A DNA stretch of 64,000 bases from CAYJAB01 sp964368305. GTDB lineage: Bacteria > Bacillota_I > Bacilli_A > Erysipelotrichales > Erysipelotrichaceae. The translations under genes and the position numbers were made by a program. Location of the stretch: positions 1 through 64,000 of the forward strand of contig CAYJAB010000005.1 in assembly GCA_964368305.1 (NCBI GenBank), read 5' to 3'. Of the stretch, positions 45,082 through 53,575 are shown in pieces. The notes under the pieces were generated by a model that worked only from the letters and a program-made list of their open reading frames with translations, made no database searches and was not told where the DNA came from. How positions within the stretch are numbered: position 1 is the stretch's first letter; each line of letters begins with the position of its first letter.

Positions 45082-46631
45082 TATCTTCCTCCTGCTTGTC
45101 CACTAGGTCTTTCTCCTGCTCCCATACCAGCATTTTGTCCAGCAGTACCAGTCGGTCCAAATGGCATTTCAAATTCTGTACTTACCTCGGCGTCTTCTAA
45201 AATTGCACTTGATCTTATTACTACACCTTCAGAAATTTCATCTCCTGTAATTTCAACATAATAATCATTGCTTTCTTTTGTAATAACTTCAATTCTTTCA
45301 AATGATTCCTCTGTATTTCCTTCAGAGATTTGTTTATAAACATATGTTTTATCTGCTTGTGTCTCAATCGCATCTAATGGAACGATAAATACATCATCTA
45401 CACTTTCAAGAACGATGTCTACTTGCGTATTCATACCAATTAATAGTCCACTATCACTTGATGTAACTTCAACAGACACTGTAAATGTAGATGAAGTAGA
45501 CCCTTGCCCTGATGTCGTTGCAACAGGTGATTTACTTACAACTTCTCCTGTGATTTGTGCATCCGTTGCATCTGATAAAACAACTGCGCTTTGACCAATT
45601 TCAATTGATTGAATATCATCTTCATTTACTTGAACTTCAATTTTTAATGCATCTGTATCATGTATTGTCACAAGATTTTGATTCATAGAAGGAAGTGCAC
45701 CTACTGTTGCGTTTACTTCAGTAACTGTCCCTGTGCTTTGTGCTTTTAATGTATAGTTTTCTTTACTTTCTAAAAGCGTTTCAAGTTGTGTATTTAAAGT
45801 TTCAAGTTGTGTATTTGAACCTTCATCTAAATCTTCTTTTCTTTGTGCCAATGTTGACTCTGCTGCTTGATACTGACTTAGTGTCGTATTATAGTTTTCT
45901 AATGCAAGTGTATAAGACTTTTCAAGTGTATCATACCCTGTACTATCTTTAATTGACTTTAAACTTGCTAGTTTTTCATCTAATAAAACTACTGTTGCGT
46001 TTAATTCATTTGTTTTTATTTGTACATCGTTTTGAATCGTTGCATAATTTGGATCACTTACATCTGTTTGATTTAATAAATTTTGCGCATTTGCTAAATT
46101 TAGTACTGCTGTTTGATGATTTGTACTTGCTAAATCATATTCTGCTTGTGCAGACGATACTGCAAGTTTTGCATTTTCATATTGTGTTTTTGCTTGTGTA
46201 TAAACACTTTGTGTTCCATCTGCTTTAAAAACAGTTGTCCATGCTGCATCCTTTTTCGCTAATGCATCGTCATATTCTTGTTGTAGTAATTCTTTCGCAT
46301 CCGCAATATCTTCATTTAAATCTGTAATTTGCTCATTTAACTTTTCTTGCTCTAATGTCACTAAGACATCTCCTTCATTCACAAAATCACCAACTTCTAC
46401 ATACACATTTGATATTTTAACGTTGCTTACAGTGCTTGATACTGCAGTCTCACTTAATGAAGAGACAACTCCTGTTGTTGAAATAACTGAATCAAGGGAT
46501 GATTTAGTTAATGTTGTCGTTCTTATATACGTATTTACCTCTTGCTCTTGTGTATCTTGATTTAAAACTACAAACCCCGCTACCGCAAGTGCTACTACAG
46601 TTAATCCTATTACAATTTTCTTCTTTTTCAT
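45081..46631 (-). CDS. HlyD/MacA-type membrane fusion adaptor
   Basis: This 516-residue protein has an N-terminal membrane helix (about 5-21), a first beta/lipoyl half (about 45-85), a long coiled coil (about 85-275), the second lipoyl half (about 290-330, ending near VTIHD), and beta-barrel domains up to about 475. The C-terminus is a Gly/Pro-rich low-complexity tail (GPTGTAGQNAGMGAGERPSG). In Gram-positives such adaptors (YknX type) work with a MacB-like transporter in peptide or toxin resistance. It is the first gene of the operon, divergent from a two-component system. Confidence 0.9.
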   Translation of the reverse strand: MKKKKIVIGLTVVALAVAGFVVLNQDTQEQEVNTYIRTTTLTKSSLDSVISTTGVVSSLSETAVSSTVSNVKISNVYVEVGDFVNEGDVLVTLEQEKLNEQITDLNEDIADAKELLQQEYDDALAKKDAAWTTVFKADGTQSVYTQAKTQYENAKLAVSSAQAEYDLASTNHQTAVLNLANAQNLLNQTDVSDPNYATIQNDVQIKTNELNATVVLLDEKLASLKSIKDSTGYDTLEKSYTLALENYNTTLSQYQAAESTLAQRKEDLDEGSNTQLETLNTQLETLLESKENYTLKAQSTGTVTEVNATVGALPSMNQNLVTIHDTDALKIEVQVNEDDIQSIEIGQSAVVLSDATDAQITGEVVSKSPVATTSGQGSTSSTFTVSVEVTSSDSGLLIGMNTQVDIVLESVDDVFIVPLDAIETQADKTYVYKQISEGNTEESFERIEVITKESNDYYVEITGDEISEGVVIRSSAILEDAEVSTEFEMPFGPTGTAGQNAGMGAGERPSGQAGGR

Positions 46632-46673
46632 TTTGACATTCTCCTTTTAACACAGCCATCATACTATTTCATT

Positions 46674-46723
46674 CTTAAATGAAACTTGAAACTATATTCA
46701 TTTTTTTTCAAGTTTCATTTAAG
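46674..46723. promoter_or_regulatory. perfect 18-bp inverted repeat in the divergent control region
   Basis: CTTAAATGAAACTTGAAA (46674-46691) is repeated in exact inverted form as TTTCAAGTTTCATTTAAG (46706-46723) with a 14-base spacer. Each arm contains a direct TTTCA repeat seven bases apart, the pattern bound by OmpR-type regulators. It lies between the adaptor gene and the response-regulator gene and probably controls both. Confidence 0.65.
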
Positions 46724-46757
46724 TAAACATGTTAAAATATATGTATGAGGTGATAGT

Positions 46758-47429
46758 ATGAGACTTTTAATCGTAGAAGATGAAGAAGGTTTACGCGTTG
46801 GATTAAAAACAGCACTTGAGAAAGAAGGATATTCTGTAGATGCAGCAGATAATGGAGAAGATGGACTTGAATATGCACTCTCTGATATTTATGATCTTAT
46901 TATCCTTGATATTATGATGCCAAGGATGAATGGTTATGAAGTTTTAAAACAACTTAGAGAATATAAATTAAAAACGCCAGTACTTCTTTTATCTGCAAAG
47001 TCAGAAATAGAAGATAAAGTTGTAGGATTAGATATTGGTGCAGATGATTATCTAACAAAACCCTTTAATACCGCAGAACTTAAAGCACGTATTCGTGCTT
47101 TAACACGTCGTTCAACAGATGTTGTGGATACAAATATTGTTTTTGAAGATTTAACACTCAACACACTTACAAAAGAACTGTTGTGTGATAATAAGTCTGT
47201 AAAACTTGGTGCTAAAGAATACCAACTTTTAGAAATTTTTCTTGTCAATAAAAATGCAGTTCTTTCTAAAGAAAGATTATTTGATAAAGTATGGGGGATC
47301 GATGACAACAGTGATTATAATAATGTAGAAGTTTATATCTCTTTTATTAGAAAAAAACTTGGTTTTTTAAATTCAAATATCCAGATAAAAGCAATTAGAA
47401 ACTTAGGATATCGATTGGAGATGAAATGA
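46758..47429 (+). CDS. OmpR-family response regulator
   Basis: This 223-residue regulator has a receiver domain (1-115) with the phospho-acceptor Asp in LIILDIMMPRMNGYE and the conserved Lys in TKPF, and a winged-helix DNA-binding domain (about 125-222) including GAKEYQLLEIF and GYRLEMK. It should be phosphorylated by the kinase it overlaps and bind the inverted repeat upstream. Its neighbours suggest control of the MacAB-like exporter and itself. Confidence 0.93.
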   Translation: MRLLIVEDEEGLRVGLKTALEKEGYSVDAADNGEDGLEYALSDIYDLIILDIMMPRMNGYEVLKQLREYKLKTPVLLLSAKSEIEDKVVGLDIGADDYLTKPFNTAELKARIRALTRRSTDVVDTNIVFEDLTLNTLTKELLCDNKSVKLGAKEYQLLEIFLVNKNAVLSKERLFDKVWGIDDNSDYNNVEVYISFIRKKLGFLNSNIQIKAIRNLGYRLEMK

Positions 47430-48613
47430 TAAAAAAATTTAAAAGAAAAATATTATTAACTACCTCCATAATTTTAATCATTCCTTTTAACTTATTAGTT
47501 GGTTCATTTTCTTTAGGTATACTTGGTGTATTAAATTATGAAAACCAACAAATATTAAGAGAAATCAGCACATATGGATTTAGTGGTCCTTTATTAGAAC
47601 GGATTGATGATCAATATGCTGAACTTGCCCCCTTTTATTCTGTTAAGGTTTATCCAAATGATGATGTTGAAGTATTATCTACCGCAGACGTGATTGATAA
47701 AGAACATGTTGTAGAAGTGATCGAGCACATAATTCGCAGTCCAAAAAAAACTGGTATCATTGATTCCTTTCAATATATAACGATTGATAAATCTGGACAT
47801 TTAGAAATTATTATGCGAGATATGAGTCTTACTACAAGTTCTTATATTCAAAGAGACTTAAATAAAGGATTGTTTGTTTTATCAGTGGTCGGGTCTATTG
47901 TACTATTTGGACTTGCCAATTTAATTACTAAACTCCTTACAAAACCTGTTGAACAGGCATTCACAAGACAAAAGCAATTTATTAATGATGCTTCTCATGA
48001 GTTAAAAACTCCTTTATCTATTATGTCTTTAAATCTAGATTTAATAAAAGATGAAAATAAAGATAAAAAAGAATTTAACTATATTACAAATGAAGTAAAA
48101 AGAATGGATACACTTGTGAAGAATTTACTAGACACCTCCAAAATGGATGAATTTAATTTTAAAATCAATAAACAGACAGCAAATATATCAAACGCTTTAT
48201 ATGAAATAGCACTACCATTTGAATCCATTGCATTTGAAAAATCAATTGACTTTAATTTAAACATAGAAGATTCTATTGAATCAAAAGTAGATATTGAATT
48301 AATTAAACAAGTATTTGTAATCTTATTAGACAATGCAATTAAATATACGCAACCAAATAACAAAATTGATGTAGTTCTTAAAAGAGAAAAAAGAAAAATA
48401 ATTTTCTCAGTATTTAATCAAGGTGACTATATTAAAGAAGAAGACCAGAAACACATCTTTGAACGTTTCTACCGTGTTGAAAAGTCACGCACAAGTTCAG
48501 GAAGTTATGGATTAGGATTATCTATTGCTAAAAATATTATCGAGAAACACAGTGGTAAAATTACACTTGTAAGTACTCAAGGTAAAGGAAATACATTCAC
48601 TGTTAAGCTATAA
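47426..48613 (+). CDS. sensor histidine kinase (HisKA type)
   Basis: This 395-residue kinase has two membrane helices (about 10-35 and 150-170) flanking an extracytoplasmic sensor of about 110 residues, then a dimerisation domain with the phospho-acceptor His in FINDASHELKTPLS and an ATPase domain with LLDNAIKYT (N box) and YGLGLSIAKNII (G box). No HAMP domain is obvious. The ATGA overlap with the regulator gene shows coupling. The signal is unknown; an envelope-acting peptide or drug is likely by context. Confidence 0.92.
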   Translation: MIKKFKRKILLTTSIILIIPFNLLVGSFSLGILGVLNYENQQILREISTYGFSGPLLERIDDQYAELAPFYSVKVYPNDDVEVLSTADVIDKEHVVEVIEHIIRSPKKTGIIDSFQYITIDKSGHLEIIMRDMSLTTSSYIQRDLNKGLFVLSVVGSIVLFGLANLITKLLTKPVEQAFTRQKQFINDASHELKTPLSIMSLNLDLIKDENKDKKEFNYITNEVKRMDTLVKNLLDTSKMDEFNFKINKQTANISNALYEIALPFESIAFEKSIDFNLNIEDSIESKVDIELIKQVFVILLDNAIKYTQPNNKIDVVLKREKRKIIFSVFNQGDYIKEEDQKHIFERFYRVEKSRTSSGSYGLGLSIAKNIIEKHSGKITLVSTQGKGNTFTVKL

Positions 48614-48616
48614 AAG

Positions 48617-48652
48617 AAGCTGACACTTTATTATAAAGTGCCAGCTTTTTTT
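48617..48652 (+). terminator. terminator of the two-component operon
   Basis: AAGCTGACACTTTA pairs with TAAAGTGCCAGCTT (one mismatch) and runs into T7, four bases after the kinase stop. Confidence 0.92.
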
Positions 48653-48776
48653 CAACTGTGATTTCGATTAAATATTGAAAAAAACATCTTTTCTCTTTTT
48701 TAGACATTACATAGAAAACACGTATTTCCCTTTTAAGTCTTCTGTATGATAAAACTGTTTCTTTCTCCATTAACGA

Positions 48777-49403
48777 TTATCGCATTAATCCTGATAAACC
48801 AATTTCTATTCCACTTACAGTAAAGGTACTATCCACTACAATACGTGAAATTGAATATGTATAAATACCTAAGATAAGTACACAAACAATAACAACCACA
48901 ATAACCATAAGATAATAATTCTTTTCCTTAAATACAGAAATTAGTTCTAATGAAATAATAACCAAAACTGCCAGTAAAGAAATCCCCATGACTAACATAG
49001 GTTTATAAAAACATCCCACTATTGATGCAACAAACAAAAGTATAGAAGGAAATATAAATTTCACACTTATCTCTTTTATATATACATCTATTTTGAATTT
49101 CTCTTTATTTATTATTTTAAATATGACAAACAATACATAGATGAGTAAAATAAAGAAACCACCATACATCATACAAGAAACAACAGATACATTTAATAAA
49201 TCCGCATACACTGTAACTTCTTTTATCATTCCTATTACTACAAATGCAAATGTCATAATACTAAAAATAAGCTGAATACACATTAATATTGCTGCTTCTT
49301 TAAGTGTTACATCTACTTTTAGATTCGGATGTTTTATTACCTCAATTACTTTTTTTAAAAGCTCTTTACCTGTACTTTTAATTGCATCTACTTTTATTTC
49401 CAT
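48777..49403 (-). CDS. membrane protein, unknown (Yip1-like layout)
   Basis: This 208-residue protein has a soluble N-terminal stretch of about 40 residues (LLKKVIEVIKHPN) and about five hydrophobic helices, the overall look of small Yip1/DUF-type membrane proteins. No catalytic residues are visible. It starts behind AGGAG and no close neighbour explains it. The family assignment is tentative. Confidence 0.6.
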   Translation of the reverse strand: MEIKVDAIKSTGKELLKKVIEVIKHPNLKVDVTLKEAAILMCIQLIFSIMTFAFVVIGMIKEVTVYADLLNVSVVSCMMYGGFFILLIYVLFVIFKIINKEKFKIDVYIKEISVKFIFPSILLFVASIVGCFYKPMLVMGISLLAVLVIISLELISVFKEKNYYLMVIVVVIVCVLILGIYTYSISRIVVDSTFTVSGIEIGLSGLMR

Positions 49404-49496
49404 TTTTTATCTCCTATTTATATACTTCCCTTTTTTCTCGATTATATGATACGTGGTTTATCTCATTATGTAAACCATTGGTTTATTATCCTATAT

Positions 49497-49522
49497 AAAA
49501 AATAACTTTTTCAAGTTATTTT
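49497..49522 (-). terminator. terminator of the GNAT gene
   Basis: The stem AAAATAACTT / AAGTTATTTT with a short loop overlaps the GNAT stop and runs on the minus strand into a T6 tract. Confidence 0.85.
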
Positions 49523-49983
49523 ATCTTTATCATGATTCTTTCATTATTTTCATCTTTCATCCATGTCTTTATAAACCCAAGTTTACGATACATAGCAATT
49601 GCATTTATGTTCTCATCTACAACTGATAAATATATGATTAAGCAGCGATATTCTTTTATCATCTTTTTCAAAATCATACGCAGTGCAACTTTACCATATC
49701 CTTTTTTTTGATAACGCTGATCAATCATAAACCGATCTAACCATACTTGCGAATATAAAGAATATTTAAAATATTGTCTTCCATGCATTGCAAATCCAAT
49801 TAAGACACCATCAAGATAAACACCATAAAAATTCCATTCCATATCATATGCATTTGTCTTTGCATCATACAAACATTTCTCAGAACATTCAATGTATCCA
49901 CTTTGACTCATTGAAACAGATAATGCATTAATACTATCCCAGTCTTCTTTTAATATTGTCTTTACTTGTATTTTATCTTCCAT
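49516..49983 (-). CDS. GNAT family N-acetyltransferase
   Basis: This 155-residue protein has the GNAT fold: the acetyl-CoA pyrophosphate loop in QRYQKKGYGKVAL (Q/RxxGxG/A) about residue 92, preceding strand LDRFMID, and the late MYRKLGFIKTWM motif. It transfers an acetyl group to an unknown amine. Length is normal and it stands alone. Confidence 0.88.
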   Translation of the reverse strand: MEDKIQVKTILKEDWDSINALSVSMSQSGYIECSEKCLYDAKTNAYDMEWNFYGVYLDGVLIGFAMHGRQYFKYSLYSQVWLDRFMIDQRYQKKGYGKVALRMILKKMIKEYRCLIIYLSVVDENINAIAMYRKLGFIKTWMKDENNERIMIKIK

Positions 49984-50050
49984 AATTCACCTTTTAACTA
50001 TTCTAACACTTATAAATAAAAATAGACTATATGAGTCAAGCAATAAAGAA

Positions 50051-50085
50051 CAAACTGTTACTATCAAATGAATAGTAACAGTTTG
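50051..50085 (-). terminator. likely terminator of the SnoaL-like gene
   Basis: A perfect 14-bp stem CAAACTGTTACTAT / ATAGTAACAGTTTG with a 7-base loop lies 39 bases after the gene's stop, followed on the minus strand by TTCTTTATT. Confidence 0.65.
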
Positions 50086-50123
50086 ATTATGTAGATTATG
50101 CTCATAACCTTAAATATAATCAC

Positions 50124-50516
50124 TTATGCTGTTTCAAAGCAATCATAATTTTTTTGTCTGTAAATCTTACCGTCCTTGAACTCGTAAATTTGTGTAAAAT
50201 ACGCTGTCATTTCATCTCCAACATTGTAATGCTTAAATGGAATTGCAAGTTTTCCTCGCCATATAGATTCTAAAATAACAGTATTTTCACAATCATGAAA
50301 CTGAACTATCTCATAGGTTTGACTAATTAAAACCTTGCTTCCACTTTCAGATGCTGAACTTATATCTCCAAAGTTTCTATTCATTGTTTTTGGCAAAAGG
50401 AAATTCGGATATTCTGTTTGAATAATCTCTGGGTGATAAAACTCCATGATTTCGTTGCCTGTTTTTCCATCTTCAATAGCTTTTAAAAAGTCTTTAATAA
50501 ATTGATGTTTGTTCAT
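50124..50516 (-). CDS. SnoaL/NTF2-like small protein
   Basis: This 130-residue protein resembles SnoaL-like NTF2-fold proteins: a helical start (HQFIKDFLKAIEDGKTGNEIMEFYHPEI), then strands ending with TAYFTQIYEFKDGKIYRQKNYDCFE. Such proteins can be isomerases or ligand-binding, so the function is open. The frame starts 12 codons earlier, but GGAGAAGAA directly precedes the ATG of MNKHQF, which is used. Confidence 0.7.
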   Translation of the reverse strand: MNKHQFIKDFLKAIEDGKTGNEIMEFYHPEIIQTEYPNFLLPKTMNRNFGDISSASESGSKVLISQTYEIVQFHDCENTVILESIWRGKLAIPFKHYNVGDEMTAYFTQIYEFKDGKIYRQKNYDCFETA

Positions 50517-50790
50517 TTCTTCTTCTCCATACATTATATAAATAATCTCCACTCAAATCAATACATAAAGATTATCAGTATTTTCTTCATATTATAATAT
50601 CAATATGCGTACAGTATTTCAAGACACCCTTATTTATTGTACCTGTTTATAAAAACAATGAAAGAGATTTCAGATGATTTAGAAGTAATGAAAGACACTA
50701 TTAAATTATCAAATGAGAAAATCACCTGGAAAACAAAGTATTGCATACCTAAAAAGTGATATAATGAAGAAAACCACAAGGAGAATTAGT

Positions 50791-51477
50791 ATGAAAAAAA
50801 TAGCGATATTGTTATTTGTTTTGTTAGTGGCAGCTGGATGTACTGATAATACAGCTGTGAACACCCCAGAAGAAATACAATTTATTAGTAAAAGTCAACC
50901 TATCGAAATACCTTATGGAAAAAAAGTGGACATACTAGGGAATGAGGTAATTGTAGAAACAAATGGACATGTTTTTGTAGAAATTGGCTTAAATGTTTTT
51001 AGGTCAGGAGAACAAAGTGTTACATATTTTGTTAGAAAAGGTGAAATGCAAAAAGAGTTTAAAGTCGATTTCTTAATCTTAGAGGCAAAGAACCCTGTTG
51101 TTGAATTTGAAGAATATCTTCCTGAAGCAACTTATTATAATTGCCATACGTCACATCATTATTATGAGGCAGTAACTGAAGATAACTATCACTTTACCCT
51201 CAGTGGAGATGATGTCGAAAGAATAGAAAATCCAGAAGACTATTTTAATGACATCAATGAGCGAAGAAAGGGCGGTCTATATCTTTCTTTAAGAGATGGT
51301 ACTTCATATACATATACACCGATTGTTCATGCTGATGTGCCCTCTTTTGTTGTTTTGGAAAATGGTATTTATTATTTTGACGCAAGCAACAAAAATATTT
51401 CAGACATAGAAAAAAGGATTTTGTATGGAAATTTTGAAGATGTTGAGTACATTTGTGCATATGATTTTACTAAATAA
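50791..51477 (+). CDS. lipoprotein, unknown function
   Basis: This 228-residue protein starts with a lipoprotein signal (MKKIAILLFVLLVAAGC, Cys at residue 17). The mature part begins with an Ig-like segment that includes IPYGKKVDILGN and continues as a beta-rich domain. The open frame extends 26 codons upstream, but AAGGAG and the signal peptide fix the start at 50791. It is convergent with the ABC exporter operon. Confidence 0.78.
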   Translation: MKKIAILLFVLLVAAGCTDNTAVNTPEEIQFISKSQPIEIPYGKKVDILGNEVIVETNGHVFVEIGLNVFRSGEQSVTYFVRKGEMQKEFKVDFLILEAKNPVVEFEEYLPEATYYNCHTSHHYYEAVTEDNYHFTLSGDDVERIENPEDYFNDINERRKGGLYLSLRDGTSYTYTPIVHADVPSFVVLENGIYYFDASNKNISDIEKRILYGNFEDVEYICAYDFTK

Positions 51478-51537
51478 AAATAATCTTTAGTACAAAATAA
51501 CTAAGTGAAAAATAATATTTCAAACTATAATCAAAAC

Positions 51538-51565
51538 AAAGTAGGTATGTATACATACCTACTTT
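51538..51565. terminator. palindromic bidirectional terminator
   Basis: GTAGGTATGTATACATACCTAC (51541-51562, 22 bases) is a perfect palindrome flanked by AAA and TTT. It lies between convergent genes and can end both. Confidence 0.7.
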
Positions 51566-51571
51566 ACTTTT

Positions 51572-53575
51572 TTACTCTTCTATTTGTTCAAATTGAGAAT
51601 TATATAATCCACTATAGAATCCATTTTGACTTAATAAGTCTTCATGATTTCCACTTTCAATAATATCTCCATCTTTCATCACTAAAATTAAATCCGCATT
51701 TTTTATTGTGGATAATCGATGTGCAATTACAAACGATGTACGATTTGACATCAATGCATCCATCGCTTTTTGAATTTGAAGTTCTGTTCTTGTATCCACA
51801 GAAGAAGTTGCTTCATCTAATATCAACATTGGTTTATCCGCAATCATTGCACGGGCAATTGTTAACTGTTGTTTTTGACCTTGTGATAAGTTTACAGAAT
51901 CATTTAACATTGTATCCAATCCTTTTGGTAATGTACGGATTAAATGCTCAAGTCCAACTGCCTTACATGCTTGATATATCGTTTCCTCACTTACATTTTT
52001 AGATGAATACACTAAGTTTTCTCTAAGTGTACCTTCAAATAACCACGTATCTTGAAGAACCATGCAAAATTGAGAGTGTACATCTTCTCTTTTTACGTCA
52101 TATATTGAAACACCATCGATTAAAATATCACCACTATTAATTTCATAGAAACGCATCAGTAAATTCACCACTGTTGTTTTTCCTGCGCCTGTTGGTCCAA
52201 CAATTGCAATTTTTTGTCCAGCTTTTGCTTTAGCGCTGAAATCATTAATAATGATTCTAGTATCATCATATCCAAATTTAACATTCTTAAATTCTACATT
52301 TCCGGATACATTTTCAAGTTCTAACACTTTATTTGTTTCTTCAGTCATTTCTTCTTCTTCTAAAAACTCAAATACTCTTTCTGATGCAGCTGCTGCTGAT
52401 TGTAGATGCTGAACAGATTGTGCAATTTGAGAAAGCGGTTGTGTAAAGTAGCGAATATACATCATAAATGCAACGATAACACCAAATCCAATTTGTCCAT
52501 CTAATGCAAGAAGTGCTCCAACTACACATACAGCTACATATCCAAAGTTTCCAATAAACATCATCATTGGCATCATTAATCCAGACAATGCTTGTGCTTT
52601 AAATGCACTATCTTTTAATTTTTCATTTGTATGTTCAAAGACTTCTGTTGCATCTTGTTCTCCATTATATGCACGTACAATCGTATGTCCTGCATACATT
52701 TCTTCAATGTGTCCATTGATTCTACCAAGATGTTTTTGTTGTCTTTTGAAATATTTTTGTGATGTTTTCATAACAAACATCATAAATACAAATCCAATTA
52801 CCGTAGATAAAATTGCTGTGATTGTTAAAGGAACATTTGTAATAAACATCATAAATACAGATCCGACTAACAATGTGATTGCTGAGATGAATGTCCCAAC
52901 TGATTGAGTTAAAGATTGACCAATTGTATCTACATCATTTGTAACACGTGATAATACATCTCCTTTAGATGTTTTCGCAAAGTATCCCATTGGCAAATGA
53001 TTGATTTTCACTAAAATATCCGTTCTTAATCGCTTTGCAGTTTTTTGAAGTACATCGGCTAACATTACACCTTGTGTAATTGAAATAATATATCCAACTG
53101 CGTAAATGATTGCTAAAAAGGATACAATCGATACAATACTATCCATATCAATTCCAGGGTTTTTAAGTGCTTCTAAAGTAAATCCAGATGCACTTAATTC
53201 TGCAGCATTTAAACCCATAGATGCAGCAATTTCTTCTTCACTCATACCAGACGCTATTAATGCATCTACACTAATTCCATTTTCTTGTAACTGCTCAACA
53301 ATCATGGATGATTGCATTCCATCCATAACTTCATCTGTTAATGTGGATAACATATCTGGTCCAAATAAAGTTAAAATAGATCCACACATTGCTAAGACAA
53401 TCGCAATAATCACGAAAGCTTTGCTTCTTTTCATATAATTAAATAATTTTGATATTGATGTTTTAAAATCTTTTGCAGTTTCGCCACCTTGTGATGAACG
53501 CCCCATCCCAGGTCCACCGCCCATTTTCTTTGGAGCTTTTTGTGAACCTAATTCATAATTGTTTTTATTTGACAT
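51572..53575 (-). CDS. ABC exporter subunit (TMD-NBD), with consensus catalytic site
   Basis: This 667-residue half-transporter has six membrane helices and a C-terminal ATPase: Walker A GPTGAGKT, signature LSQGQKQQ (Gln for Gly), Walker B LILDEATSS with the catalytic Glu, and switch His in IAHR. Between the first two helices it carries an unusual ~65-residue loop (about residues 83-147) containing two MSEEEIA-like helical repeats, so the outside loop is much longer than usual. It pairs with the next ABC gene as a heterodimer exporting drugs or lipids. It starts at TAATG, coupled to the upstream partner. Confidence 0.9.
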   Translation of the reverse strand: MSNKNNYELGSQKAPKKMGGGPGMGRSSQGGETAKDFKTSISKLFNYMKRSKAFVIIAIVLAMCGSILTLFGPDMLSTLTDEVMDGMQSSMIVEQLQENGISVDALIASGMSEEEIAASMGLNAAELSASGFTLEALKNPGIDMDSIVSIVSFLAIIYAVGYIISITQGVMLADVLQKTAKRLRTDILVKINHLPMGYFAKTSKGDVLSRVTNDVDTIGQSLTQSVGTFISAITLLVGSVFMMFITNVPLTITAILSTVIGFVFMMFVMKTSQKYFKRQQKHLGRINGHIEEMYAGHTIVRAYNGEQDATEVFEHTNEKLKDSAFKAQALSGLMMPMMMFIGNFGYVAVCVVGALLALDGQIGFGVIVAFMMYIRYFTQPLSQIAQSVQHLQSAAAASERVFEFLEEEEMTEETNKVLELENVSGNVEFKNVKFGYDDTRIIINDFSAKAKAGQKIAIVGPTGAGKTTVVNLLMRFYEINSGDILIDGVSIYDVKREDVHSQFCMVLQDTWLFEGTLRENLVYSSKNVSEETIYQACKAVGLEHLIRTLPKGLDTMLNDSVNLSQGQKQQLTIARAMIADKPMLILDEATSSVDTRTELQIQKAMDALMSNRTSFVIAHRLSTIKNADLILVMKDGDIIESGNHEDLLSQNGFYSGLYNSQFEQIEE

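Noticed and set aside
50658..50759. Short open frame of 33 codons (MKEISDDLEVMK...)
   Set aside because: No ribosome site, no visible domain, and it sits in the leader of the lipoprotein gene; it may be a remnant but cannot be supported.
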